Positions 1 to 11,717 of a stretch of DNA of 64,000 bases are shown here, piece by piece. The notes beneath the pieces were generated by a model. It was not told the origin of the DNA. It was given only the letters and a program-made list of their open reading frames with translations, and made no database searches. The stretch is from Yponomeuta sedellus (Eukaryota; Arthropoda; Insecta; Lepidoptera; Yponomeutidae): NCBI GenBank assembly GCA_934045075.1, contig OW203724.1, positions 18,405,143 through 18,469,142 of the forward strand, read 5' to 3'. Position 1 is the first letter of the stretch. The number at the start of each line of letters is the position of its first letter. The position numbers and the translations under genes are program-made.

Positions 1-60
1 CCGAAACGTCGGAGAATTGTAAAATGTAAAATAAACGAGTAAAATCCGTATAAAAACACT
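1..60 (+). repeat. Penelope-like element terminal fragment
   Basis: The window opens with CCGAAACGTCGG followed by a stretch ending near AATCCGTATAAAAACA. It matches, in the same element orientation, the terminal part of the Penelope-like copy on the minus strand at 59229-59290. Only the distal end lies in the window; the rest would be to the left. Confidence 0.6.
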
Positions 61-460
61 TTTTTATCACAAAATGGTAACTATCGTTTTGGACGATAAC
101 CGTAACGACGTGCCAGATCTAACAGACCTAGTACTATTTAGCTTGGCCGACCGTTGTGTGGAAAAAATATCGTACTGTTATCGTGGTCGACCAGTGTAAA
201 ATCGTCCATTTGTGCCTACCGACGGTCGTAACATGTCTAGAAAAGTGAATTAAGTGTAGGAAAATTGGGAAAATAGCAACGCCTACATGTCTTGTACTGG
301 CTCAAAAAACGTGAAAATTTACAGATATCAAAGTACTGAATAATTACTGTTCCATGATAAGCCTTATTGACATAAATTTATCAATACATTGATAAATTGC
401 CCCATATCATTTTGGAGCTCATCAACAGTGAAAGTAATCAGCAATTTAAGTCAATCAGCC
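61..460. other. Unassigned stretch
   Basis: AT-rich sequence with scattered CG dinucleotides. I see no coding exon and no match to a repeat elsewhere in the window. Confidence 0.5.
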
Positions 461-660
461 CGGAGTTGGCCCCCTGGGGGAGTAGGGCTAAACATTCCTG
501 GGTACAAAAAAAACCCCAGGTCTTGGATGTTTACATGTTTGTGATGTCGTTGTTTCTGGTTCCCACGACACAGGGTATCCTAGTGTGGGCCAGAAGCAAT
601 GTATGTGCCTGTAGATACCCGTGCCCCAGCAGTGGAGACATACAAAGGCTTGATATCATC
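461..660 (+). repeat. Rep1 copy, interrupted
   Basis: Two pieces of the 3' half of Rep1 (461-504, matching GGACTTGGCCCCCGTGGTGG, and 613-660, CCCGTGCCCCAGCAGTGG through TTGATATC) flank a block from another SINE family (SINE-P). The copy is diverged and shows a nested insertion. Confidence 0.65.
505..612 (+). repeat. SINE-P internal fragment
   Basis: Matches in inverted orientation the central part of the SINE at 31435-31803, sharing GGTCTTGGATGTTTACATGT and CCAGAAGCAATGTATGTGCC. It sits inside the Rep1 copy around it. Neither end of the SINE is present. Confidence 0.7.
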
Positions 661-721
661 AGTCAATCAGCATCAATCGGTTTGCCTGTATTCGTCGACA
701 GCTAGATCTAGTCATTCAACT

Positions 722-830
722 TTTTTACTCTAGGCACTCAGTCCTCCTCATCCAGCCACCGCTGTTAGGAATCTGCCTATCATCGGTCCAACGAGCTAGT
801 GGAAGGCTCACTACGTATACCTACCTGTTT
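722..830 (-). repeat. LINE 3'-end remnant
   Basis: Diverged copy of the sequence at 33191-33335. Both share a CATCCAGCC/CATTCAGCCGCTG core followed by CGAGCTAG. This type of text is the antisense of the 3' end of RTE-like LINE ORFs. Too decayed to assign further. Confidence 0.4.
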
Positions 831-913
831 CAATAACTTCCTCTCAATTTTCAATGTCAGGGTAATCTTTAGCATGGAAGAATAGAAAGAGATTGTTTAA
901 TATTACCGATGTT

Positions 914-1152
914 GTATCAGGCGTTACTTTGCGGAAATCCATAATACCATTAAAAACTGAAACTTGCACTTGGGAGCCTGAGGCGAAACGCGTCGCGTAT
1001 TTTCTCATACAAGTATTGGTGTCGGTGGTGGTGTGTTCGTGTTTTGCTTCTGCTTGAAAAAGTAGGAGGGCGGTGCACTAACTAACCGCATGGTGCTTGT
1101 AGGATTTTTGGCGGAATTTAGCAAAGTAATTTTCACTTTTTAATGCTAACAT
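914..1152 (-). repeat. MITE-3 copy, interrupted
   Basis: The outer parts match the element at 13988-14132: GGCGTTACTTTGCGGAAATC at the left, and GGCGGAATTTAGCAAAGTAA...TTTTTAATGC at the right. About 145 bp of unrelated DNA lies between them (about 960-1105). Confidence 0.6.
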
Positions 1153-2290
1153 TACCGAATTTTCCAGTTAGCTCGCATATTGGTAGATAATTATTTATTT
1201 GCACTTTTTGACCTACACACAGACACCTTTTCAAATACCATTAAAACAAACGATGTTATGGATGAAGACCTAATGTATTTATCCGCAATATCTTTTGTTT
1301 TAATGATGTTGCCAATACCTAATTTTTTATCCATATCTGACACTTTTCATCTAATTTTCGAAAACGCTTGAGTTGAGTCTCGCGATTTTCGAAAACACGA
1401 TTCGTCGCGGAATGACACGAATAGCGCGCGGTTTGTTAGTTCAATTCTGTCTTCACAACATTGTTTTCACGCAAATGAAAGTGCACGCAAATGAAAGTGC
1501 ACACATTGGTGACTTTTTTCGAATAACAAATGATAATTTCAAAAAATTCCAAATGTTTTTCGAAAACGCCCATCTTTACCGTTTACCGCTACGGCATTGT
1601 TCCACAACTTCTGCTTTTTTGCGTTGACCAATTCAGTTGATTTGCTTCGTCACCAAGCCATGCTGATACCTATGTGACCAATAATGACGTGCACTTGTTT
1701 TGCGAGAATAAAGTGACAGAAAATTTTGGTACAGCCTACACCACGTCAACCTCTAACCAAGTGCTCTCTTATCAATTAAGTTAAGGGCGACTTAGCAACA
1801 AAAATATAAAGCTCGATCCGCGGTCGACTAGGTACATACCTACACCCCAACACGCAAGCCTTCACGCCTCCCGCGAAAAGGCGCGACCTGAATGAAAAAC
1901 CAGCCGACCGCGAAATGATGATGAATAGCGCCGTGAAAAAGGGTCGACAGAGAGAGAAGGCGAGCTGAGAGACTGACGTGACAGACAAGGACGGCTATTT
2001 GGAAAAATTAGTGGATGCTCCTGTGAATTTGTGTACGGTTTCAATAGGTAAAATAGGAATGAAACGGGCGCCCTAATCTCATGACCATTTATAACTTACA
2101 CGCCATTAATTTGATATAAATTTGGTGATAAATTGATGATAACTCGTGAATGGCGACCTGATTGTTAATGTGGCTGTTACACTGAAATGTACGAATTATT
2201 TCTCTAAAATTGAATTCTTATCGGTTCGGTAGCATAAAACGACCTGAGTATATCAGTCTATCGAAGTGAGGAGGTTGATATGAGTTTTAT
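1153..2290. other. Unassigned stretch with a short tandem repeat
   Basis: A perfect 16-bp direct repeat (ACGCAAATGAAAGTGC twice) lies at about 1471-1502. The motif TTTTCGAAAAC recurs near 1356, 1384 and 1557. Around 1800-1990 the sequence is GC-richer, but I see no convincing exon. Confidence 0.45.
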
Positions 2291-2780
2291 TACCCAAGTG
2301 AGGCCGCCCAAAAGGAGGGTATTGTGTTTAGATCGTATGTATGTTTACTCGACTGCAGCGGAGCTCAAAAAGAGAGTAATGTTTTTGGTTTGTACGTATG
2401 TTTGCCGACTACGGACCCCAAAAGTATAGTTCGTATATATGTTCGATTCTTTGTTCCCTCATAACTCCTTAACGAGTGGTTAGAATTTGACAAGTAAGAT
2501 TTCAACCGATTCGTAGTATTTTTGCAAGTATCTTAGGCCATAACAAATCAACAAAAATCATTCAAAATAATTTGAAATTAGTAAAAGGACAAAACAAAAA
2601 CTGAAAAGAAAACAACCAAAAATCTGAGTAATCATTACAAATTCACCAATTGCGAAGTACTTAGGATCGTTCTACCTAGCTTAGTAGTTAATGCTCAGCA
2701 GTTGAAATGTTGATTATTTTTACCCGACTGCCACGAAAAGTTGTACTTTTCGAGTGTATAAATGTATGTTTATATGTTAG
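2290..2780. repeat. Diverged TATGTATGTTT-type dispersed repeat
   Basis: Three degenerate units contain CGTATGTATGTTT-like text, followed by TTACCCGACTGCC, a phrase common in lepidopteran non-coding repeats by general recollection. Element ends are not visible. Confidence 0.3.
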
Positions 2781-4148
2781 GCACGCTCTGTAGCCAAAAC
2801 GGCTTAATGAATTTAGCCCGAGATGTGTCGTTTAACTGTGAGAGTGACAATGGGTATATGAAAATTATAAAAAAAATAAATGGCTAATTTTTGGCCTCAT
2901 ATTATTATGTTGCATAAAATTTGCAACCAGAAATGCTAAATAACAACAAAATATTCACATATATACAATTTAGGTGTATTTATGTATGAAAAAGGGGCAG
3001 TTCTACTTGTGATAAATTAATTCACTATAAATACTACAAAATTTTATGTATAATGTTGAAAAATAAAAAAGTGTCATGACGACTGCCTTATTTTATGATA
3101 AATTATAAATGCAACAGTTTCTTAAGGAAAAATGCTTATAAACTTATATTATTTGCTCACTCGAGTGAACTCGAGTCACTGCAGTCGGTGTTTTTTTTTA
3201 ATATATTTTTTTAATTTTCGATTTTTAAGGTATTTATTGCAATGCAATCTTACAGTAGGTACCTACTGTTTATATATTACAAAAGGCGTGGCTTGTTTTG
3301 ACTCTTACATTTGTGCGGTACGGAAATTTATTTTGCAAACTCAATACACACACTATTTCAGAACAAAATAAGCTATTTCATAATCATCAATAGGAGAATA
3401 CTTTTTTCGACTGTAAAATCATTATTGTGCCTCGGCGTACTCTTAATTGAACAACCACTCTTATGACCTCACTTCCTGGCTGGCCACCGTCGCCGAATAT
3501 CACGATAAACCCAATTACCACCTTTAACTAGACGACATACAGTTAAATATCGCTTAAACAAACACAACTAGGTACCAGGAGACCAGGAAACGGGCACTCG
3601 TGCCTGTCAGTGAAGCTTCCGCTGGCCATCGGGATTATGGTATTAAGCAGACACCTCACTGTGCTGGTGGCCTGGTGATAATTGAACGAGGCTTAACATT
3701 CCATCTTGATACAATTCTGTTGTTATCTCGACGCACCTTTCATTGCTGGCTAGGTAATAATAATTGATGGATTACTTTCCGAGTATCGGGATTTTTTCTT
3801 GTAAGAGGTTTTTGGTTTGTAAAAGGTATCGAAAGTTTACAAAAACCAACTTATTAAGTTATAATAAATTAATTACGAATTAGTAAACGAGTACCTATGC
3901 TCGTTTAGTAATTCCTAATTCCTATTCCTAATTCCTTTGACCGTCAGATTTTGAATTGAATTAATACCTAGAAAGGTATATACTTTATTCAGTGAAATCC
4001 TTAATACAGAAATCTGCGATAAGTTTTGTCCCACAATCTCGAATAAAGACTGAATAGATTGTATATATACTTGAACCTTTACTGTGATTAATACACGAGC
4101 ACATAGAGCATTCTGTTGATTCTAAAGGTATAAAACAGTATTTTCCAT
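2781..4148. other. Unassigned AT-rich stretch
   Basis: Strongly AT-rich to about 3420, with T-runs; more balanced at 3430-3680. No exon with both splice sites and coding bias, and no clear repeat, was recognised. Confidence 0.45.
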
Positions 4149-4668
4149 GTTACAGCTGTGACTAGGAGTGATCGTTGCAAAGACGAACCGTTTTATAAGA
4201 CCGTTTTGTGTTCCGCGACGATAGGACCGTTTTACGTTTCATTCTAAAGCAGTGCCAGCGACTCTAAAGCAGTGCCAGCGTTTATTCGTCGCGAGACCAG
4301 TCCTTAGATTGTTTGACGCGGATATGTCCTTTAGTGCTATATTAATAGAGCCTAGAACTTAATGAGATCATTGCGAAGTCGTCGTCGGCTCCTTGCTCGT
4401 TCCGTTCGTTTTGGTCTGTGATACAATAAAGTAATCTTTATGTCTATGAGTATACTGTCGAATATCGTGTAAAACAACTTATTTTTTCCGATGTTTCGTG
4501 ATTTCGTCTCGTTCGCACTCGTTTGACCGTCCTCTGCGCCTTGCTCGTTCGCATACAATGAAACCAGTTGCGAACGAGGACCGTTTCGAGGACCTGTTTT
4601 CGTTCCAGAAAAAACGGTTGCGTTTCGTCGTCGAAAAATCGGACAACGACCCACTCCTAGCTGTAACG
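4149..4668. mobile_element. Non-autonomous TIR element (about 520 bp)
   Basis: The left end GTTACAGCTGTGACTAGGAG (from 4149) and the reverse complement of the right end (GTTACAGCTAGGAGTGGGTC, ending 4668) form inverted repeats of about 25 bp that differ by a 4-base indel. Inside, TCTAAAGCAGTGCCAGCG is tandemly duplicated (about 4244-4279), and many CG-rich words such as ACCGTTTT and CGTTCG recur. No transposase is encoded. Superfamily unknown; no clean target duplication could be fixed. Confidence 0.55.
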
Positions 4669-4964
4669 TTCATTAAGTAAACATTTTGTTTTTATAGTGA
4701 ATAAAATTTCTTTTGACTTTGCCGATATTCACAACACCTTTCAGGCCAACATACGGCCTACAGCTGAAACCCTTTGGTCGTTACAAATTCTGCGGCTTTC
4801 AGCAAAAGTGGCAATCATGTTCTGATAAGACATACTTAAACATTGCATAACACACTCATCTCGTGCGTATTTACCTACCTTTACATGCTTGTGTATGTGA
4901 ATAACTTAAAAAGTCTATATGGACGTGATTTTTCCGTAAAAAGTAAAGAGTGTTTAAATTGTAT
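4669..4964. other. Unassigned stretch
   Basis: AT-rich spacer between the TIR element and a LINE tail; nothing recognised. Confidence 0.4.
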
Positions 4965-5188
4965 CTCGTATCTGGCGAATAACCGACAACCGTTGGGGTA
5001 AACGTGTCCTTGAGTGGAGACCGCGACTTGGCAAACGTAGTGTAGGACGCCCTCCGACTAGATGGGATGACGATCTGCGAAAAACTGCAGGCAGATGCTG
5101 GATGGGGCAAGCTGAAGACAGGGCGCTATGGCGCTCAATAGGGGAGGGTTATATCCAGCAGTGGACTAGTATAGCCTGACGACGACGA
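4965..5188 (+). repeat. RTE-like LINE 3' end with GACGAC tail
   Basis: The + strand reads as the C-terminus of a LINE ORF: roughly RVLEWRPRLGKRSVGRPP, then a TRWDDDLRKTAG-like stretch, ending QQWTSIA and a stop. It finishes in GCAGTGGACTAGTATAGCCT and a (GAC)n tail. Related tails are at 20403, 21568 and 22600 (+), and at 15072, 19205 and 24941 (-). The RTE assignment is from memory of the family. Confidence 0.65.
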
Positions 5189-6283
5189 CGTTTAAATTTA
5201 GGCTAAGGGACAGAAGGTCTGAATTGACTGAACTTAAAAAAAATACCTCAAGTCTGGTCGCAATTTCAATTCCAACTTTTCTTTTTCTTTTTTGGCAATT
5301 CTGGCGCGAGTCCTACACTTTTCCGTTTTTTTGTTATTATTTTTAATTCTTTTCGTTTATTTTTTTATCGTGCCAGTGCTGTAGGGCTGGCAGCTAACAC
5401 AACAAATAATAAAACCGACCACGACGCGAGCTAGTGAGAATCATAAATTACATGCAGTTATCTGTATTTGCTCCCACCTATCTGTCCTAGAACAAATACA
5501 GCATTCGTTTTGTTTATACAAACTTCACGCGTTTTTTAACTTGTAGTTGAACTAAGAAAGACGTTTCGGAAGGAGTTGGTTGACCCTAGATCGTTGTTTA
5601 TGTTAAAATTGGCTAAGTACCTACATATACCTCGTTTACATGTAAATAAAAGAACCTACTAGAATTTCGAATTAGTTGACGGTAAAGAATAGTCAATTTT
5701 CAAACTTCGAATAAAGTTCAAGTCACGAAATATGTAATGTTCCGATTTCCATATTAATATTGGAGCCTTTTGCTACTAGACTAAAGCCGATTTGAACCAT
5801 TATAACCGTGAAGGAGCAAATCCAATCCAGACGTAGTAGTTTCGTTTTTATCTACAAGCGACATGTCGCATCGTAATTCTTTAGACTAATTCTTTTAGAG
5901 GACAAAAATAGACGTTTGACCATACTTAGAATTGGATTTCCTTATCAAAAATAAAGAGACATTGCTTCTTTCCAAATGTCACGATTCTCAAGGTTAACGA
6001 GAGTTATCCTGTAGGTTTTGATAATAGGTTTGTATGATTTATTTTATTTGCTTGATTTTTGAATATTTTTTAGAAGCCTGATTTTTTACGTCTTTGATGG
6101 ACTGTACCCTTTAATATTACCTACATAATTACGAATTTCCAGGTATCGTTTAACTTGTTTGTGAATGATATACTCTTTAGCACAGCTATAACATTTGCTT
6201 TGCTTTTTGTCTTGAACAAATTGATCATATAAGGGTTACATAGGAATCCTAATATAATAAGTCTACTTTTGTACCCTTAACGC
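5189..6283. other. Unassigned AT-rich stretch
   Basis: No exon or repeat seen. The sequence appears single-copy within the window. Confidence 0.45.
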
Positions 6284-6418
6284 CTGTTTCTGAATTGAGA
6301 ATTTCACTAAGCAAATACTTAAGTAACGTTCTGTGACGCTCTTTTCTGTGAAATTCGAAAAGACAGCACTACAGTTAACTATTTACTTAGCAAAATTCTC
6401 AGTTCAGAAACTGGCCCT
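6284..6418. repeat. MITE-1 copy
   Basis: About 135 bp with inverted ends: TTTCTGAATTGAGAATTTCA at the left, and the complement ATTCTCAGTTCAGAAACTGG at the right, continuing with TAAGCAAATA-type sequence inward. Related copies lie at 15808-16067 and 49698-49843. Confidence 0.75.
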
Positions 6419-7633
6419 CAGTATCGTTCTTATCGGGAACCTACAAAATTAGATTCAGACTGCATTGCGTAGGTACAGTAAACAAATCGATTCCTTTACA
6501 GAAAACTCATTACAATTATGACGCCGACTGAAAATAAAAGGCGTCTATCAGAAAATAAACAAGACACGACTTTATAACGTAGTCAATCAGTTTATCACCA
6601 AGTGCAAAGTATTTGTTTCAAGAATAAAACTGTAAACGTTCACCATAAAAATTATGCCGCGCCGTATACAGTTAGACAAGTACTGTGACATTTCTGTATA
6701 ATCGCGAACATCAAGGATTATAGTCTAAGCTTGCGGATTTAGGGCTTTCCAAAAATCTCAAATCTGATCGTGTCGATACTTTCTGTTTATTTTTAGGCAG
6801 TCGATCGGAATGCCCTACGATTTTGATAAGTTTGATCCTATTAAGCTTTACCTTCGTGAATTGGTGACGTTGAACAGTTATCGTGTCAAGTCAACTTCTG
6901 TTCGGTACGAATGCTATTTAGTTTAGTCATAGACATTAACTATCTAGTTTAGTTGCTTAATATAGAATATCACAATTATTTGTATAACTACGCTTTATCG
7001 CAATTATGTAGAGTTCACGTTTTACACGTGTCGTTTCAGCTCATGACGAGGTCAGCATACACTTTTCATCTAACTCTATTCAATGTGAAATGCTTCAGAC
7101 CATTTTCATCTCAAAGGTATAGAGATGATTATGCTGACGCCACCACCAATACAATAAAAAGCATAACTTGTTTTTAATAACTTTTTAATTTTCTTCAAAA
7201 AGTGAATATTCTTAACAACTGTCACAACAGTTGTTAATCCTAGGATAGTTATATCCTACGATGGACTAGCTAAGTCTTTCTGCGAAAAACCGGCCGTTTT
7301 TGGCATAACTGCTTTAAAGTCATAGATTCTTGGATCTAAAAGAGCTTATATATTTATTAAGATTTATGGTGTCCAGTTTTTCTAAAGACGTGTTTTAAAA
7401 GAAGATATGATTTTTTTTTTCAATTGGTGGCGCTTGTTAGCACCACGTGGCGCTTTAAGTAAGATAAGGGCGACATGTAAGACTTTTTAGTGAGTTCAAT
7501 TTTCAACCTCATCAGGTGGGCACTTTCATTCTTCTAGATATACGATTTGAGAACCTCCTCAGTTTAATGAAGCTGCCAAAAAATAAGACCCATTTTACAA
7601 AATTAAATGCAAGTGCGCATTTACAAAATTAAA
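6419..7633. other. Unassigned stretch
   Basis: AT-rich with no recognised exon. It includes the hairpin pair at 7212-7258, listed separately. Confidence 0.45.
7212..7258. repeat. Two adjacent perfect hairpins
   Basis: TTAACAACTGT (7212-7222) pairs perfectly with ACAGTTGTTAA (7227-7237) across a CACA loop. Three bases later TAGGATA pairs with TATCCTA (7241-7258) across GTTA. Function unknown; one of several such pairs in the window. Confidence 0.7.
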
Positions 7634-7996
7634 TGAAGCGCTCGTGGCCTAGGCGAACCGAGTGATTGAAATCAATCACTTGGTTAAGCAACAACAGGCG
7701 CGGTCAGGTACAGGATGGGTGAGCGTCCCGTGACTACCGCTAGTGGCATTTTTCCGAGCGCATCCGTGCTTCGCAAGGCACGTTAAGCCGTTGGTGCCGG
7801 CTGTCATATAATGGCAGTCGTTAAGCCATGTCAGAGGCCTTATGGGTGGCTTGATAACTTCTGACAGTAAGGCCCGCCACTGTCTTACAATCCTCCACCA
7901 ACCCCGACTTGGCCCCCGTGGTGGAGTATGGCCTAACCTTCCTACGATGCAGGAAGAGACCCGTGCCCCAGCAGTGGGGACATACAAGGGTTGATA
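7634..7996 (+). repeat. Rep1, full-length
   Basis: Runs from GCGCTCGTGGCCTAGGCG to GGGTTGATAACG. It is nearly colinear with the copy at 37409-37770. Both carry a spurious antisense ORF of about 103 codons, which explains why the same peptide seems to recur. The element has a defined 5' end, and other copies are 5'-truncated at various points, as expected of a retroposed SINE. Confidence 0.85.
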
Positions 7997-8014
7997 ACGA
8001 AATGCAAGTGATGC

Positions 8015-8215
8015 AAATTACTTCAGCCGGTTGTCGCTGCCTGTACGTGATACAGAGAGTATTGTAAAGAGGTTCGAAATTTCACTGATGCCGGTAAGTC
8101 GCCCATTAGCTCAGTTGAGAGAGCGCTGGCACGGTTAGCCAGAGGTCGCGGGTTCGAATCCCGGCATGGGTGGAATTTTTAGCCTCTAAATAGGTTTTTA
8201 AAAATTGTATTTAAT
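8015..8215 (+). repeat. Rep3 SINE (tRNA-like head)
   Basis: The tRNA-like part at 8100-8172 has an A-box-like TAGCTCAGTTGAGAGAGC and the B box GGTTCGAATCC. It is followed by the Rep3 tail AGCCTCTAAATAGGTTTTTA. The anticodon loop (ACGGTTA) lacks the T33 of functional tRNAs, so this is a SINE and not a tRNA gene. Confidence 0.8.
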
Positions 8216-8547
8216 AAACAACTATAAAAAAAATGGTTTCAATTTAAGCGCAGCGCACTGCCCCGGCCCGGTTCTGCCCTATATCGCTCGACAGATATTT
8301 TTATTAAACCTAAATTTTAAAAATAAAATTATACAACGCGGCGGACTTGATCCATAAGCGTTTTCTATCAGTCATTCGTAAAAATAGCATAAGTCACCAT
8401 TGTTACTAACCTTTTATAGGCATTGAAAAAATAAATAACAAAATAAATAAATAAGTAGTTTCTACACTCCAACACAATTGTTACACTGCTATAAAATAAA
8501 AATCTATTTCATATTTTCACTAATCGAATATTTTTCTATGTAGCCTA
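8216..8547. other. Unassigned spacer
   Basis: A short GC-rich patch (8250-8285) in AT-rich DNA. No gene or repeat recognised. Confidence 0.4.
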
Positions 8548-8792
8548 CAAACGTTCCACTGCAAGGCACATGTCTTCTCTCAGAGAGGCTTAATTACCAC
8601 TCGTGCCGAGGTATTTGAACACCTCAGACACTCAGGTTTCCTCACAATGTCAAACCTTCTTGTAATTGCTACTATAACTTCGAAAATGAACATTACTTAG
8701 AAAACAGTCATTGGTGCATGCCCACTGGGAATGAAACCCGGGTCCCTCGCTTTCGAGTCTATCGCTCTACCGACTAGGCTATCGCCGCTTAG
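8548..8792 (-). repeat. Rep6 SINE
   Basis: Antisense copy. The left part has CCACTGCAAGGCACA and TTCTCTCAGAGAG, the middle CAGACACTCAGGTTTCCTCA. The right end is the complement of a tRNA-like head with B-box text AACCCGGGTC. Other copies occur at 14368, 14800, 17537, 25408, 38033, 38493 (-) and 45630 (+). Confidence 0.75.
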
Positions 8793-9108
8793 ATATTGCA
8801 AAAAAAATTGAAGCAAGAATCAAGTTATCAGCACCTCAAGAACAGTTTTCCACTCGAGCGTCCGCGGTCCTCTGTGGCCCGCGTGAGCACGTGGTTTAGG
8901 GCGTCCATAAAACAATGAGCGGCTCTTATCGCCTTATCAAAGCAGCAAACATTGAAACGTGTTTGTTGTACTCGCTGTTCGCTGGGTTTGCTCCGTTTGC
9001 TCGGCCGACGCTCGCCGTGGAGAGTTGACGGAAAACCCGATATAGCACAGTTAATTTAAGAAAATATTGACTCTTGCTTACACAATACTACTGACTTTGT
9101 TGTGTGAT
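8793..9108. other. Repeat-poor, GC-richer island
   Basis: From about 8835 to 9035 the sequence is GC-richer than its surroundings and matches no repeat in the window. It contains TTATCGCCTTATC, two GATA-type words. It could be a conserved non-coding element; nothing here proves function. Confidence 0.3.
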
Positions 9109-9385
9109 CATCTAGGAATGGGTCAAGATCAGAGTTGGAGTGTGATACACATAATACTGGGTTACCGTCATGTGTACTGTATGAACATCTTGGAGTCGAT
9201 TTAAATAAGAGCTGGAAGGTGATACATAGGGGGTACAATACTAAGTACCGTCTATTGATTCGCCATCTAGGAGTCGATCAAGATCAGAACTTCCAATGTG
9301 ATTCACACGATACTAGTTTATATATTGTTTGAGCATCTAGGAGTCTATCAAGATCAGAGCTGGAATGTGATACACTTTTCACAGT
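9109..9385 (+). repeat. Tandem repeat, four units of about 70-78 bp
   Basis: Units start at 9109, 9186, 9264 and 9334 with CATCTAGGAGTCGATCAAGA-like text, followed by a GAGCTGGAATGTGATACAC-like core. Units differ by substitutions and small indels. Confidence 0.8.
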
Positions 9386-11163
9386 GGTTGATACACCTAT
9401 CGAAGAGTTGATACTCTGATAATGATTGACTTCTAAATGCTCACGCAATATAGACGATAGAATTGTGCACGTAGTATTGAAAAAATCAAAGAAAATACGT
9501 CATTTAGTTTGCTAGGCGCTGCACAGTATTTGCGACCAATAAATACTTAACAAATAAACAAAGAGAGTAACGCAAAACACATCCAAACAATTCTCTATTG
9601 ATAGTAAGGTACAAACAAAGTAGTCCGTAACGTAAAAGAATAGGGCGCACTGATGTTAAAGGTGAGGTGCTGTCGACTGTACCAATCCGGCTCACCAAGC
9701 TTGAAACATTTGATGCGTTTATGACGGAATTGAAGTGACCATTTAAAGAAAATCTATTTCAAAAACGGTTGTTCGATATCGGCTTGATGCATTGGGCCTA
9801 CATGATGTAGGGCTAGAAATCATGGACGTTCTGCTTAGTATTACTCTAGGACGTTGCAGTTGGACTGAAAGTGATGCGGCGTTATTGTACTGTATTAGAT
9901 ATACCAGGTTATCTAGGCTTTGTATGCTGGGCGGGGCTGTTTGCTTCAGCAACTCTTTATTGGACAATAACATATATATTGAACAATAGCATATCATGTA
10001 GCTTGCAATTTACAACAGAGTTCAATACGTTTTCACAAAACTATGGCGTAGTTAACAACCACTAAACACGGAATATACACCGTATTTTATAAAAAAAATA
10101 GTACATCGAACTATTACTGGTCCTTGCCAATACATTCACGAAATATTTTGCAACAGACAATCCCTGTCGGATTGAATGACAGAATTTATTTGTAGACAAA
10201 AAAAACTTTGCACATTTCAAAAGTTTCGCCGGGCCCGTTTTATCATCAGTCAGGCATTCCCGACATTCAATTGTTTTAGTGCGTGATTTTTTCCAAAACA
10301 GCCGGCTCAATCTGTCGAATAAAAAACTGGCCGGAAAATTCATTAAAAAGTAAATTAGCAATTTGACGGGAAGAGAGAGCGTTCCGATTGTGAAATTAAG
10401 ATTGGACGGCAAAAGCTTCGTATTTACTTATGGCGTTCTGTAGTCCGATATTTTTCAGTACCTATTGTAAGTACAAACATTTTATTGTATGTCCAAAATG
10501 GTTTTGAATATTAATTGTGTCTGTATCGTCGTCACATTTACAGGCAAGAAATTGAGATTTTGGTGGTCGCATAGAAAGCGAAAGAATGTAATGTACCTAT
10601 TTAAAAAAACGTTGTTACGACGACTGATTTCGACGGAAAATTGGCATAAATTTAAATCACTGAAAACATGAAAACGTGTAGTGCTTTCAATAGTTTTAAT
10701 CTAAAAGGTGTTATCCATCTTCAGCAGTAGGTACACCATGGATTCCAATGTAAAATATCCAGCGTTACTTGGGTGTCCGCGCAATATTTACTTCGAAATT
10801 TACAAAAAAACAAAGCGGTACGTATTCGTGAAAAAAAAAGCCTACATATTTCCTTTTTTTCAGTTTGCTGATATGTCTGAAACAGTCGGCTTCATTAATT
10901 TCGTAGAATCACAATCTTCTTTATAAAAAAAAAAAAACATAATTCCTCTAAAACACTCTTCATAGACGCGGTTTTAAAAGGCTGCATTAAAGGGAACATC
11001 GTAATCCCATATAGTAAAAAAAAACTTTATTTCAGAGAAAAAAAGTACAAATTATTCTAGCTTGGGAAGATAAATCTTCTATATTTAAAGTATTTAAGCT
11101 GCTCCTATGATTGTTTTAGAGGAGGAATCGTGTTTTTATAAATGAACGTTAGTAATACGAGTA
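9386..11163. other. Unassigned AT-rich stretch
   Basis: Several short ORFs of 60-116 codons on both strands look random in composition. None has a recognisable domain, so none is called. Confidence 0.5.
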
Positions 11164-11363
11164 CAGTCTGTTAGCTTTTAGAATATAGGTACCTCGTGTT
11201 CTAGAGTAGGCTTCGGTTTTCGCCGAAAGCACACGAGTGTAATACTACTTCGTGCTCTGTATAAATCATATAAGTGTCATATTAGTTCCGATATTTCTAT
11301 TACACAAATATATCCGATTCTATCCGATAGTAGCCGAGGTATATTCTAAAAGCTAACAGACTG
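11164..11363. mobile_element. MITE-2 with TA target duplication
   Basis: A 200-bp element. The left end CAGTCTGTTAGCTTTTAGAA is matched by its complement TTCTAAAAGCTAACAGACTG at the right, flanked by TA on both sides (11162-11163 and 11364-11365). The TA duplication suggests a Tc1/mariner-type MITE. A second, longer copy is at 19646-19870. Confidence 0.85.
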
Positions 11364-11365
11364 TA

Positions 11366-11717
11366 GAGAAGTAAACGCAGACCAGGCATCTAGTTTGGTA
11401 GTTGACGTGATGATGACGATGACCGAGGACAGAGTAACGTAGCTTGCCCTATGGAAGGCCTGTACCAATAAACACTTTTTATAATATAACTTGCGAAAAA
11501 GTAATTCAATGGAAAACGAAGTTGTATTATATATTAACAGAAACTTGATTTATCGCATTTTTAAATACTGGTAAACGTCGAAAAGAAAATAGTTTGTTCT
11601 TAATTTTGCTCTTTTCTTTTTTAAATATATAAAAAATTGTTATTGAACTCCTCCGAAAAGGGTGTCCCGTTTTTTGAGATTTTTGTGAATATTTGGTATG
11701 TCTGAAAATAGTTTGTA
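11366..11717. repeat. Decayed repeats flanking the mariner
   Basis: Around 11395-11470 is a LINE-tail remnant (GATGATGACGATGACC then GCCCTATGG). From about 11630, text related to the repeat at 27640-27900 (TATGTCTGAAAATAG) begins. It continues on the far side of the mariner. Confidence 0.45.

Noticed and set aside
7676..7987. Conserved 103-codon protein repeated at 7676-7987 and 37447-37758
   Set aside because: Both are antisense reading through Rep1. The peptide recurs because the SINE recurs, and other Rep1 copies break the frame.
8100..8172. Functional tRNA gene
   Set aside because: A and B boxes and most stems are present, but the anticodon loop (ACGGTTA, or ACGGATA in other copies) lacks T33. 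The same head and tail recur at least five times as a SINE.
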